DNA from: Siphonodentalium dalli
Lineage: Eukaryota; Mollusca; Scaphopoda; Gadilida; Siphonodentaliidae
DNA length: 64,000 nucleotides
NCBI GenBank assembly: GCA_032622095.1
Contig: CP136061.1
Location: 172,863,107 to 172,927,106 of the forward strand
Reading direction: 5' to 3'
The translations under genes were made by a program, and so were the position numbers. Positions 35,702-47,000 of the stretch are shown here, piece by piece. Within the stretch, counting starts at the first letter, position 1. The number at the start of each line of letters is the position of its first letter. Under the pieces are notes generated by a model that was not told where the DNA came from, ran no database searches, and saw nothing but the letters and a program-made list of their open reading frames with translations.

Positions 35702-37600
35702 ACATGCTTATTTTTTATTCTTTTTGCGACTAGCACTCACTTTATTGCTGTCTGGAGTGATCGATTTGGCAAAATTGTTTACTAATTAACGGAAATAGGC
35801 TGTGCTATTATATTGGTTGGATATCGAGTTCACCTGTGTTGGGATACTAATAAATTAGTGAAATGCAGTTAACAGCTTGACGCGTTACATTGGGTCACCT
35901 AATTAGGACATTATATCATTGCAGGGATAACAGTGTTATTTGCTTTGGCTTACATTTCTTATTCTAATAATGCAAAATCAACATAACAATCAACAGGTCT
36001 GATCACACACACTCTATTGTTTTGTGTAGGACTTATCGTCGGTGAATATGTGGTGGATGTTCGTTGGCCCTCAACAGGTTTGAGTGGTACACGACAATGT
36101 CATCCAGCTGTTCTTCTGTTCGGAATTTGGTTATTTCCCCGGTGAATGCTCTAACAAAAAGTTTCGAATTAGAGATCCACGATGAGGCTATTCCTTGTGA
36201 ATTGTAGGCCTTATTTAACAAGTATTTGTTGAACTGCGTTATATCTTCGGTTATAGTAGTTTTCACACCTGTTGATTTCAGTTTATCCTTATTGTTTTTT
36301 TCTGACTGAGGAACTCTAGTTTAGCAATTCGTGTGGCGAATTTCACAATCAGTGTAGTTTCCGAGATGTTACGGGTCCAGTTTTTGTTTCTGTTTCTGTG
36401 TGACTCTGCTTCTGTTCTGATCCCATGTTCTTTGGTTTACTGAGACAGTGGGCAATTGAAATATCATCTGTTGTAAGGTTTGTATTTAGAAGCACATTCA
36501 GCCAGGGTTCGCGCTGTCACTTGCCAAATTTGCCAATGGCAAATATAATTAACATTTGGCAAAAAATATTTTCATTTGGCAAAAGTTTTGGCAAGTCACT
36601 TTTTAATTCCTTAAGAAAGTTGAAAAATGATCAGGGAAATATGGGTCGATACAAAAAGCGGACTTGGCACTGAAAGGGTTAAACATGCTTATTTTTTATT
36701 CTTTTTGCGACTAGCACTCACTTTATTGCTGTCTGGAGTGATCGATTTGGCAAAATTGTTTACTAATTAACGGAAATAGGCTGTGCTATTATATTGGTTG
36801 GATATCGAGTTCACCTGTGTTGGGATACTAATAAATTAGTGAAATGCAGTTAACAGCTTGACGCGTTACATTGGGTCACCTAATTAGGACATTATATCAT
36901 TGCAGGGATAACAGTGTTATTTGCTTTGGCTTACATTTCTTATTCTAATAATGCAAAATCAACATAACAATCAACAGGTCTGATCACACACACTCTATTG
37001 TTTTGTGTAGGACTTATCGTCGGTGAATATGTGGTGGATGTTCGTTGGCCCTCAACAGGTTTGAGTGGTACACGACAATGTCATCCAGCTGTTCTTCTGT
37101 TCGGAATTTGGTTATTTCCCCGGTGAATGCTCTAACAAAAAGTTTCGAATTAGAGATCCACGATGAGGCTATTCCTTGTGAATTGTAGGCCTTATTTAAC
37201 AAGTATTTGTTGAACTGCGTTATATCTTCGGTTATAGTAGTTTTCACACCTGTTGATTTCAGTTTATCCTTATTGTTTTTTTCTGACTGAGGAACTCTAG
37301 TTTAGCAATTCGTGTGGCGAATTTCACAATCAGTGTAGTTTCCGAGATGTTACGGGTCCAGTTTTTGTTTCTGTTTCTGTGTGACTCTGCTTCTGTTCTG
37401 ATCCCATGTTCTTTGGTTTACTGAGACAGTGGGCAATTGAAATATCATCTGTTGTAAGGTTTGTATTTAGAAGCACATTCAGCCAGGGTTCGCGCTGTCA
37501 CTTGCCAAATTTGCCAATGGCAAATATAATTAACATTTGGCAAAAAATATTTTCATTTGGCAAAAGTTTTGGCAAGTCACTTTTTAATTCCTTAAGAAAG
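35640..37600. repeat. 981 bp tandem duplication (two units)
   Basis: TTGAAAAATGATCAGGGAAATATGGG occurs at ~35639 and again at ~36620, and the two units (about 35640-36620 and 36621-37601) look identical. The unit contains the right arm of the MITE, the RRM-like part of a LINE ORF1 and the left end of a hAT element. The join lies at a shared TTGAAAAAT. It arose after the hAT insertion, because the truncated hAT end is in unit 1 and the complete hAT follows unit 2. Confidence 0.93.
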
Positions 37601-38502
37601 TTGAAAAATATTGGTCAATCAGTATCATTCACTTCAGTAAACTCTTCCAACATAATTATTTTAGTTGTGTTTTATAAGGTTTAGAAAAAGTTAACACATC
37701 TATTAAGATACAGTTAATCTCATAGCATGGGGGGATTACTAGTATTTAGTGTGGTGGTAGTGTTTAGATAGCTATAATCCTCCTGTGATGTGCCCTTCTG
37801 ATGAAGTAACCCTTCTACCATTGTATTGTTCTGTTATTGGCTTATTATTATATGATACACCACAATAGAGATGAGAGTATTATATGTTATTAATTGGTTG
37901 TTTCCATATTGGCCGAGTTATGAGGCCGAGGTCTGTCGTATTGGCCTGAGGCCGCAGGCCGAAGGCCAATACGACAGACGGAGGCCTCATAACTCGGTCA
38001 ATATGGAAACAACCAATTAATTAGTATTTTATTAATTAGCGATGACGAATTGTGTTGTGCGAGGTTCGACATGATCAAAGCTAGTACGGGATGCCAATTA
38101 TTACCGGAGAGTTTCACCTGTTAACGTTGCAATCGCGTATGACGTCATTTACGTTACCTTGACTTATTGGCCGCGTTTTCTACTTATTGACCGACTTTTT
38201 GTTACTTATTGGCCGCGTTTTCTACTTATTGGCTGACTTTGTGTTACTTATGACGCGGGGCAGCGTTATACTTATTGCGGTCGATAACGCGTAGCTAATT
38301 AGTAAAATTAATTATTGACTACTGCTTTTCTATCGATATCAAAAGTCGTTCAAACCACAAGTGTCGAAACATAAGACTTAAGGTTGCAGAAAATAATACT
38401 ATCAGGTATAGCATTTGGCAAATGCTAAAATAATTTGGCAAAAATTATTTTCATTTGGCAAATTATTTGGCAAAAGTAAATTTTGGTCCAGCGCAGACCC
38501 TG
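37484..38502. mobile_element. hAT-like non-autonomous element with 8 bp target duplication
   Basis: Ends CAGGGTTCGCGCTG and CAGCGCAGACCCTG are inverted repeats. CATTCAGC flanks both sides (37476-37483 and 38503-38510), an 8 bp duplication as expected for hAT. TTTGGCAAA motifs are clustered at both ends. It has no transposase. It sits inside the LINE ORF1. A truncated left end remains in the first 981 bp unit (36503-36619). A reverse-oriented relative at 61384-61745 lacks the ~430 bp inner block that holds the 37889 palindrome. Confidence 0.9.
37889..38022. repeat. 134 bp imperfect palindrome nested in the hAT
   Basis: TTAATTGGTTGTTTCCATAT is mirrored at the right end, and the arms continue through GAGTTATGAGGCC and TCTGTCGTATTGGCCT to a centre of GAGGCCGCAGGCC. 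It is followed by repeats of ACTTATTGGCCGCGTTTTCT (38160-38250). The relative at 61.5 kb passes straight from the flank ACAATAGAGATG to TAATTATT, so ~37880-38310 looks like a later insertion. Confidence 0.8.
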
Positions 38503-39124
38503 CATTCAGCTCACTCACGATTCTTTTAGCTGATTCTACATGCATTTTGTTTGCTGATTCGGGAATTCTTTTTAGTCTTATACTATCTTTTCGTGTAATT
38601 GTTCTAAGTCGTTGTGGTCATACCACAGACGACACAGATCTAACTCCAGTTTCAAATTACTTTCGAATAATTCAATGTTTTTTATTTCTAGAGCATCCTT
38701 TGAATTTTCCAGTTACACAATCCAATTCTCTAGCGATGTTACACGTGAGTTTAATTTTTCTATGATGCACTTTTCAAACTCGGAGAATTTCTCAGAGAAA
38801 ACTTGTCCCTGTATTTCTGCAATTTTATCAGTGGTGTTTACTGTGTTAGATAGTTTTTCTGATAATTCTTTATTAAGATCTTTGATTTTTTCAGTTATCC
38901 TTTCTTCTTGCGTTTTGTACATTTTTTCAAAATTTCTTTTGTTTCCTGTGAAAGCTAGTCAGCTTGTGTATAACAGTTTGTATTTGTTTTTTGAACACGC
39001 ATTTGTGTTGTTAACGGTATTGATGATTCAGGACCATTTGAACCGACAAATCTATCCATTGTTATCTGTTTTTTTGGGGGATCAATGTTGGCTTTCATCT
39101 GTTTTGTTGTATGTGGAGTCCTGA

Positions 39125-39555
39125 TTTGCTGAATCGTCTGAATTATCTAAGTTTATAGTGTAAACAATATTTTATTCTCAATAACAAATAAGTGTGTACA
39201 TACATATACAATTTGAATTACAACACATATATTTATTACAAAATAGTAATAAGTGTGTCCAAGCATATAAGAGATGAGAAAAGGATCTGACTGTAAGCTT
39301 TGTAAGCATATATTTGTCATTACCCCATTGGACATTCACATGGGTGGTAACTGGTTTATTATTAATATCCAATTGAGTTGTTTTGACTGCCAATTATTAA
39401 TGGATATATATAGCCTGCCTGCCCACCCCTCAGCGCCTATAGGGCCCCCATCAATCCGTTCAAGAAGACAAGAGTTACTGCAATGTTGATAATACAGTTT
39501 GTTTTCTCTCAGTTAGTCGCGAATATATTTCTGTACTCTTGCGAAGATATCAATG
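39125..39555. other. AT-rich intronic stretch
   Basis: Possibly LINE untranslated sequence between two LINE fragments. No recognisable product in either strand. Confidence 0.35.
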
Positions 39556-39990
39556 TTATGATCTATTGGTAATAAGATCATTTAAACATGGTCTGTTGCG
39601 AAGACCTTGAAAGCATATCGCTCGTTCATTCGTGAACTTTCGACAGTAAAAGAAGAAGTGTGTTGTAGTCTCTGTCAGGCCACAATAAGTAGAATCGGAA
39701 TTATCCTGTAAGTGATGTTGGTGCAAGTGATCTTGTATATGCATACTCGTAGAATTGTGGAGGTTCTATAAGCAACCTTTATTCAGGAATTGTTTAAAGT
39801 TGGAAATTTCGCACATTTTCGCTTCGTCTGATAATTCATTCCAAAGTCTAATAGCATGTGGTATGAATGATTTTTGTAAAGAGGTAGAAAAGCAAAAGGG
39901 AGGTCTTGAGTTATCGTGCCTGAATGGGTATCCATTTGAAGTTGTTGAATCCCTTGGGCTGTTTCCCCTCTGCTTTTCGGCGAATTGACC
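39556..39990 (-). pseudogene. LINE reverse transcriptase, C-terminal fragment
   Basis: The minus strand encodes SFIPHAIRLWNELSDEAKM and NFKQFLNKG (39960-39780). After a frame change comes TYCGLTETTTHFFFYCRKFTNER (39690-39610, written here as a composite of motif residues). The 'PhaIrlWN.L...Fk..L...C..Ett.HFff.C..f..eR' order is typical of the tail of CR1/L2/jockey-type LINE ORF2 in invertebrates. It differs from the L1-like ORF2 at 12860. The rest of the element is absent. Confidence 0.72.
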
Positions 39991-40590
39991 TTGAATTGTC
40001 CATTTTGAAGGTCAAGGTCAGGTGGGGGTCACAATTTGACCAGTCCAAAACACTGCCCGGACAAAAGTACCCGACAAAATCCATCCGGTTTTACCCGATT
40101 TGACCTTGAATTGATCATTTTGAAGGTCAAGGTCAGGGTAACGATTTGACCCGTCAAAAACACTCAGTGGACAAAAGTAACACTATGTTTCAAATTTCGT
40201 CGAAAAATCCCATCAAAATTCGCGATTTGACCTTGAATTGGTTTTACCCCATTTGACCTCGAATTGATCACTTTGAAGGTCAAGGTCAGGTCGGGGTCAC
40301 GATTTGACCCGTCGAAAACACTAAGTGGATAAAAGTAACCATACGTATCAAATTTCGTCGAAATCCCATCAAAATTCGCGATTTGACCTTGAATTGACCC
40401 GATTTGACCTTGAATTGACCCAATTTCAAGGTCACGTCGCACGGGCAAACGAATAGGCTTACGACACTCCCCATACAAAAGTATCCCCAGACACTAATTT
40501 TCATCGAAATCCCGTGATACTCGGGCGTTCAACCTTGAAATGACCCGATTTCAAGATCAAGGTCACGTCGCACGGGCAAATTAATAGGCC
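39991..40590. repeat. TTGACCTTGAATTGACC tandem-like repeat
   Basis: The phrase GATTTGACCTTGAATTGA recurs at least six times between 39985 and 40420, alternating with TTTGAAGGTCAAGGTCAGG and 'ACACTnAGTGGACAAAAGTAAC'. The complementary phrases could pair. It continues into a tail-like segment ACCAAGTTTCATCGAAATCGGC...(AC)n at 40610-40670. Confidence 0.7.
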
Positions 40591-40689
40591 CATGCCACAC
40601 CCCCACATACCAAGTTTCATCGAAATCGGCTCGGCCATTTTCGAGTCCATCGCGAACACACACACACACAGATTTCCCAAAATATATAA

Positions 40690-41215
40690 TAGACTAGCCG
40701 ATGAGCCCGACGTTGTCCGGGCTATTCAAAAACCAAATTTCAAGTCGATAGCTCCACCCGTTTCCGAGATCTGGTCTGCGCATGCGCGAAGCTGGCGTCG
40801 CACGGGCTCGGCGACCCGATAAAATTCGTATCCGGGGCAAGACACATTCACATACCAAATTTCAAGTCGATAGCTCCACCCGTTGCCGAGATCTCGTCTG
40901 CGCATGCGCGAAGCTGGCGTCGCACGGGCTCGGCGACCCGATAAAATTCGCATCTGGGGCAAGATACATTCACATACCAAATATCAAGTCGATAGCTCCA
41001 CCCGTTTCCGAGATCTCGTCTGCGCATGCGCAAAGCGGGCGCCGCACGGGCTCGCCAATACGACAACGTTCACCGCCTGGTCAAACTACACACACGTACC
41101 AAGTTTCGTCCCGATCGGTCGAGAATCGTAGATTTGTATAAATGACAGACAGACAAACAAACAAACAAACAAACATACATACAGACAGAGGTCTTCAAAA
41201 TATATATGAGATAGC
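40690..41215. repeat. Element F1: ~122 bp tandem repeats plus tail
   Basis: Three monomers with CAAGTCGATAGCTCCACCCG at 40741, 40863 and 40985, each with GTCTGCGCATGCGC and CGTCGCACGGGCTCGGCGACC. The ending CCAAGTTTCGTCCCGATCGG...AATGACAGACAGACAAACAAACA...GTCTTCAAAATATATATGAGAT also closes the copy at 62215-62555. The unit is much richer in G+C than its surroundings. Overlapping frames of 70-119 codons are repeat by-products. Confidence 0.78.
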
Positions 41216-41244
41216 AGGTGGACCCGTCTTCGTCCGGGCTGTTG

Positions 41245-41441
41245 TTAAAATTGTTATGTTGAACATGATATAAGATAGTCTTGATCTGCGAGGTTGAAAT
41301 GTTACCATTTCTTTTATACACCGCCTTATAGAGGGACCTATTCTGAGAGACCAATTGTGGTATGATAGATAGAGTTAGTTCCCCTGCATGTTGATGGTCA
41401 AGCAAGGTGATTTTATCCCACTTCAAAGTTGTAAAACACGT
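41245..41441 (-). pseudogene. Coding-like remnant, unidentified
   Basis: A minus-strand frame open for about 65 codons reads KWDKITLLDHQHAGELTLS, IPQLVSQNRSLYKAVYKRNG and ISTSQIKTILYHVQHNNFNN before it runs into the F1 tail. The composition is protein-like and different from the repeats around it. The SLYKAVYKRNG..STSQIKTIL.H stretch looks like a small helical or winged-helix segment. I do not recognise the family. It lies in the ACC intron on the same strand but does not resemble ACC. Confidence 0.35.
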
Positions 41442-41799
41442 TTAAACGGATATTCTGATGATCTAACAAGGTAAGGAGCCCTTCTATCACATTTGTTAGT
41501 CGAAATATATGCGAAATTGCCGTTTACACGACCAAAATCGGTGTTGTGAGTCCGAATTCAACGCTACGGTGGTTTTTGGGTGCCGACAGGTGTCTCCCCT
41601 TGTCGTATTGTTTATGTATATTTTATAAATATATTTTCTACAAAGTCCCTGTGATCTTATATACGTAAATCATAGGTACAAATAATTGCTCTTTCCTAAT
41701 GTTTACATAGGTGATATAATATATATGCTTCAAGTGGCATTCAACACTAATCAACATATCTGCCCTCAATTCGCCTTAAATATTCATGCTGTTAAAAAC
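41442..41799. other. Intronic sequence, nothing identified
   Basis: AT-rich, no repeat or coding match noted. Confidence 0.35.
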
Positions 41800-41875
41800 G
41801 AGAGGCCGATCACGATCGGCAGATGTTTAACCCATACCTTGACAATAGCGATTAGCTATAACTGATAATTGGTCA
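41799..41875 (-). mobile_element. Fragment of a C-type hairpin-ended element
   Basis: CGAGAGGCCGATCACGATCGGCAGATG (stem GCCGATC/GATCGGC at 41805-41820) followed by TTTAACCCATACCTTG and a few tens of bases of the C family, then unrelated sequence. One end only. Confidence 0.7.
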
Positions 41876-42320
41876 AATATATGACCACAGTAATCCATAT
41901 ATCAGTACCTAACTTAAAATCAAAAGCTCAAAAAAATTGTCTTAAGAAGGGGTTAAAGTATTTGGGGTGGGGGAGGAGTCATTTCAAATCTCATAACTCT
42001 ATCCCTATTCACACAAGGCCCTCTCACTGTGAGATCCAATGGTTTAGCCATTAATCAATTTGACAAATAGGATAAACAATTATCCAGCCAGCAGGTTGTT
42101 TATCTTTACCAACCACCCCCTAGAGCTCTGTACCATATGTCATCACTCAACTAATAACAGATTTTGCTTGGAAAGACATCTATTAAAGGTACTCTCATAT
42201 ACACTGGATATTGGATGTTCAGATGGTAATTTATTGATATCATTATATTACATGCAACTATTGCAATAAAATCTTCATATTTTCAAAACAGGACATCACA
42301 CCTAATTAATGGTATACAAC
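41876..42320. other. Intronic sequence left of H2
   Basis: No feature recognised; ends with TAA, the target duplication of the element that begins at 42324. Confidence 0.35.
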
Positions 42321-42519
42321 TAAGGGGTCATCTCAAAACTACTATTGGGATCCCGATAAATATCCCGATAGGATACCGATAACTCAAAACTATCTTCTAA
42401 ATTTCCCGATAGTTCCCGATAGAGCGGTCGCCATTTCCCGAAAAATATTCCGATACCTTATCTAAATATTCCGATAACACACTGATTTCCCGAAAATTTT
42501 CCCATAACTTCCCGAAAGT

Positions 42520-44094
42520 AATGTACGTAGCGTATTGCGGACAACTTTCTGATAATTTACCCATTTATTTCAAGAACAAATATGTCTGTTTTGATAATCG
42601 ATGAATCGAGCATGCTGTTTTTTTTATTTGTTTCTGTTTCCGGTTGAATGTGTTGTCATTACTTTTGGATTCGTCCACAGATTCCTTCGTAAGCACATTT
42701 TTATTGGGGTGGAAGCTTGTTTAAAAGAATTAAAACTCTACACGTTTCAAGTTTTGATTCCAAGTTATTAAATTGTCCATTGAATTATTTTTGCATACTA
42801 TTCATACAGCACATATCTCCTAGAAACGCTCTGAAGGAAACATAAAAAGAAATGGTTTCATAAAGGTAGTATCCCTTCAACACTAGCAATAGACTGTTCC
42901 AAAGTGAACGTGATAAAACATTCAAATATATATTTGATAAAAATCGAATAAATTACCAAACATGTGAAATAAATGCCATAAGATTACGATAATTACCACA
43001 CATTTTCTTCAAATAGTTGATTTTCAATCGCAGGTATCTTTCTTCAAACAATGTTTGAGAACTATATTGTTCGGCTGATTTTCCCCATTTGCGCTTATTT
43101 TTTTACGCTTTGGCGTTTCAAGTAAACAATTCACGCTGCCACGATTTCGATTCATCATTCAAGAATAAATTTGTTCTCATTTCTCCTCGTGTATTTTTTT
43201 TATAAATACTCAGTGTAAAATTGACAAGGTAATTCTTAAAATGCAGATAACGAAATGCGCTAAATCATTATTTTTGAAAATGGCGCGTCTTGCACGTGTT
43301 CGCTTCGCCGCCTATACTGACACAAATAAAAATTAACACAAGTTTTACGCAGCCAATTCTTTAATGCTTCACATCACAATTTGGCGAATTTCCTGGAGAC
43401 TAAGTGATAATGTGCAGTGAATGTGAACATTAGTAATCACACAAGAACAAAATAATCAGTGCTGACAAAAATGTTTACCCCTTTGAGAACCTCATATGTA
43501 TGTTCGTACTTGACCCAGTTATGATCGATATATCCCTGCACATTTCGATGCGTCGATCATGCGCATCATATATGACATAATATTTATTGGCAAGTCATTT
43601 TAAAACGATGGACTGGGTATTAATATCGCTAAAAGTACGCGCATTTGAGATATCAAACTAAATAAAAGTTAGCAAGACCATCTTTTTGAAAAAAGATGAT
43701 GAAATATAGGGGCCTGCTACAAATAAATCGCATCGAGTTACCTTGACCTTGATGATGCAATCGTGAAATTCGACACTGTCAACATAATTAGGCTATGTTC
43801 AAATGCAGCCTATTTATAATTAGTAGTAATTACAGAAAAAAAAATTAATGTAGAGTATGAAAAGCAGCCCATGCACACATTTAATTGCCAGATAAATGTT
43901 ATGATTGCTTCGCGTACTTATAACTTTTGCACTGCAGATTTGTATGAAATGTTCCATTCATATTTTCACAGGACTGTAGCCTATAGACGCTCTTTATTTT
44001 AATTTAGCATATTGCTAAATTGTTAATGCTAAACCTTTACATGTACAACAGGACACGCCCCCATGTCATGTTACGAATCTCTATATACTCTTGA
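42520..44094. other. AT-rich interior of H2
   Basis: No coding frame or repeat recognised in this 1.6 kb. It would be the region downstream of the SAP-domain gene. Confidence 0.4.
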
Positions 44095-45246
44095 CTAAAA
44101 GGTAGAGAACCGAGTAGATATATCATGGCAGTCAACTTTAGTGCCCCGGGATAGCCAGGCTGCAGCTTTTGCTGAAAAAGCAGTATGGTATGCATAGAAG
44201 CCATCACCATACTGAGTGGAGATGGAGATTATATCAGCCAAGTATGACTCCAGCTCCTGCGCCCTTTGAGGTAACACCTCGCAAATGATGCCTTTATATT
44301 TGCCAAAGGCACGAATGAACTCTGACAGAGTTAAAGAGTGAGACAGTCTGGCATCGTATTTGTCGGATGCTTTGCTGTTGGAGTCAGAAGGGTCCAGTGG
44401 TGGCATAATGAGACGAGCTAAATTGACGTCCTTGCCCGATAGAATGTCTCTTCTCAAGGACTGGGAGACATCGCAGTCAATATTGGGTAGGCTGCCCAAT
44501 GGCACACCACTGGAGCCGAACAAAGAATTCATCTGTTCTGGTATCTGAGCCATGTTTGAGGATGAGAAAGGTATAAATTCAGAGATACCCGTACCCGGTG
44601 ATGAAAGCGCTGCAGGCTGAGTTGTTGTCCGGTTGGACATCGCCTCTATCTGTGAAACCAAAGCACGATTTGTTGCCAGAAGAGAAGATATGTGCGAATC
44701 CTTTTGGGATTCTGACGCAGCTGGAATTGCCGAACCCACGGATGTGGGGACAACTTCGGGATTGCCACTTGAGAGTGTGTGCTGAACATGTCGTTGATAC
44801 ATGCCATCTGCAGGCTCGATGTCACCGAAGCCACTGGAACTTTCTGCAGTGGGAACAGATGGAATTGGTGAAGAATGCATGTGCAGTTGCTGGTGGGTTG
44901 CAGTGGACATGGATCGCATCTTGTTGGCTTCGAGGAGTTTTAACAGCTCTGCTTTTTTAATTGACTCTGGAACCATGATGTCCAGATCATTCAACTCACG
45001 TCACAAACGAGCCACTGTCCAATTTTTTGGGTTATTTGTCAGGTCCCAGGGGTTAACATTGTTTATGCCACTTGCACTGGCGCATATTGTTCTTGTTTGA
45101 ACACGACCCCTGGGTTCGATTTGCACAGTTTCACTGGTGTTATTGGTAGCAGATTTTGTATTGTTCTGTTTTTGCCGAGATTTACCTGTAATGGCTGTAT
45201 TTGAACGAATGTCACGGGATTTATGTCGTCCCATTATTGTTAGCAA
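44095..45246 (-). pseudogene. SAP-domain gene of a mobile element, with in-frame stop
   Basis: One minus-strand frame of 384 codons interrupted by a single TGA at 45001-45003. The basic, Asn/Thr-rich N-terminus (MGRHKSRDIRS...) leads to a SAP motif spread over the stop: NNPKNWTVARL, stop, RELNDLDIMVPES then IKKAELLKLLEANK. After a Ser/Pro-rich linker comes a conserved block, DKYDARLSHSLTLSEFIRA, FGKYKGIICEVLPQRAQELE, and GFYAYHTAFSAKAAAWLSRG. I recall such proteins, with a LSRSLTLGEF..AF..YK block, next to tyrosine recombinase genes in invertebrate mobile elements; that link is from memory and no recombinase is seen here. Family members normally continue into a Cys-rich region, absent here (stop at 44095). 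The TGA replaces an expected Arg codon, consistent with CGA to TGA. Confidence 0.6.
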
Positions 45247-45520
45247 ACAATGCAGAAATCAATGATGCCTTTGGCAGAAGTTAGAAAATTGGTGATGATG
45301 TAAATATTAAGCTTTTTGTGTGCGATAGTATAGTGTGAAATAATTTCTTTGCATAATGTAAACAAACCGAGATAATCCGGGCATTCCCCATAAATTATTG
45401 AGCTAACTCAAGATCTGATTGGATGAGATTATCACATGCCTATTATTGCCACGCAAATCATTGGGATTCATTAACTGCGGGGTAGCTGTATATTTGGGAA
45501 TCCCCGCGAAACCTGAGTAC
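45247..45520. promoter_or_regulatory. Region upstream of the SAP-domain gene
   Basis: About 270 bp between the gene start and element X1. It ends with a hairpin GCGGGGTAGC...GGGAATCCCCGC (45479-45508). A similar block (CTGATTGGAT...GCGGGGTAG...ACCCCGC) occurs in the same orientation at 51678-51775, beyond X3. Promoter function is only inferred from position. Confidence 0.25.
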
Positions 45521-46161
45521 TAAGGTGACACTCCACAGTTTCTGCAGGGATTGGTGCAAAAATAAGGGGGGAATAACTGAAATGTGATCCCACAACACAT
45601 ATACAATGTATATATACCTGGGTTGAGCACATACTAGGCTTAAAGATTTTGGTACAGAATTGTCATTTTAATGGGGGTAGCAAGAGTTATGCCCCTTGAT
45701 TGTGTGCCTGAAAAATGAAATTTTGATGCAAAAATGGCCAAAATAAGCGATTTTCAGGCCCGTGGGACACAAAAACCAGAAAATCTATGGTATAGCCGCC
45801 TATGTTGTCTGGAAGAACACTTAACTGTTTCCTCACAATAATATCAAAAAATTTCAAAATTCTCACCACTGTAATTTAAAAAAATATATTTTTCATGCAG
45901 ATGACAAATTTTAGGTGCTAAAAAGTCACGCTGGTGTCTGGAGCCACTGTTTCGCAGAAATCGCTACTACTTCATACTGGTGGGGTCAAGGTCACCTGAA
46001 ACAATATTTTTCAAAACTCAAAGACATCCTCTAAAAATCCACAAATTCATAACTAACCTTCTCTCAATAAACATACCACACCCATGGTGACAGAAAACAC
46101 TGGTACTTTATTCTAAGAAATTTACCCCTACTGATCATTCGAAACTGTGGAGTGTCACCTT
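45521..46161. mobile_element. Small TIR element X1 (641 bp)
   Basis: Inverted ends AAGGTGACACTCCACAG and CTGTGGAGTGTCACCTT. The interior contains TGTATATATACCTGGGTTGAG and a 60-codon frame of no recognised product. The target duplication is unclear and the superfamily unknown. X1 differs from X2 and X3 by lacking ~19 bp (CATCAATTGAATAAAAAA-like) near 45570. Confidence 0.75.
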
Positions 46162-47000
46162 AAGGGAAATGCAATTTTATTAATCTTTAATAGGGACCAC
46201 ACCTCCATATTCTCTGCATTATACCGCTTAAAATGATATATTACACCCCATGCGTTATTGCAATCACAGGCAGCAAGATTGGGTGGCGATTTACATGCAC
46301 CCCCATGATTTCACCCCTTTTGGGTCTTTCAGAACCCAATGACATTATGCTTGACGTAGTGACAAAATGGATATATTCAACCATCATCTATGGCTTGAAA
46401 AAGGTCTGAAATGCTAAAATGTTGTATAAAATATATTATGAGATGCATATTTTCCTCAGATATCAAAATAAAACATAATATTTCATACAACAACTATCTT
46501 TAATACTCTCCCAAAACTATGGGTTAAAAAATTCCAAGTCTTATTTAGCATTTATAATAAGGGAAAGCTTTACAAGGTTATGACATCACATGAGCAATAT
46601 GTTGTCAAGTGAAATATGACCAAGGAAACCTGAATTATTATATTTCACACTTGTGAATAAGAAAGACTGAATATCTAATATTGTTGTATACTGTGTAATG
46701 TCACAATATCAGTCTTTTCAGCTAAGATTCAAGGAGCATATGATGTCATGAAGAAGTACCCATCATCTGAAAAATCACCAATAACCATATACATGAACCA
46801 CCCCCCCCCCCCCACTGCTCCAAGACTCAATATCCCCACCAATTTATATGACTAAAGACAACCTGTATTGGAATATCCATAGAAGAATGGTGTATCTACA
46901 TAAAATGTTCCTTCTAACTGAACAGATTTGCTAAAAAATGATTTTCAGTAACAATATTTGTCAAGTTGACAGATGAAAATGGTGCTATTTGCTGGTCTTG
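46162..47000. repeat. Spacer of the ~1.5 kb tandem unit, copy 1
   Basis: Recurs at 47661-48516. It has a poly(C) run of 13 at 46801-46813; copy 2 has 20 C at 48310-48329 plus a 12 bp local duplication (GACTGAATAAA) near 48165. No coding signal. Confidence 0.85.

Larger units (their letters stand above)
36033..39098 (-). pseudogene. L1/Tx1-like LINE ORF1, split by hAT and partly duplicated
   Basis: Reads right to left. The N-terminus (from ~39098) has PPKKQITMDRFVGSNGPESS. After a frameshift near 38940, the coiled-coil region (38922-38713) reads EERITEKIKDLNKELSEKL and KFSEFEKCIIEKLNSRVTSLE. The hAT element then intervenes. Beyond it, the RRM-like region occurs twice because of the 981 bp duplication (37475-37014 and 36494-36033), with LTTDDISIAHCLSKPKN, a frameshift, ITEDITQFNKYLLNKAYN, ASSWISNSKLFVRAFTGE and FRTEEQLDDI. 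This coiled coil / RRM / C-terminal order is that of L1-type ORF1 RNA-binding proteins. It is inactive. Whether it belongs with the ORF2 at 12860-15715 cannot be told. Confidence 0.75.

Noticed and set aside
38612-39124. 170-codon plus-strand frame
   Set aside because: Antisense to the LINE ORF1 coiled-coil region, whose minus-strand reading has clear family features.
40000-40290. TCAAGGTCA sites resembling orphan nuclear receptor elements
   Set aside because: They are part of a short repeat (GAAGGTCAAGGTCA) in decayed intronic sequence; no independent sign of regulation.
40592-41141. Frames of 76-119 codons on both strands
   Set aside because: Open only because the ~122 bp F monomer is GC-rich; reading repeats with the monomer.
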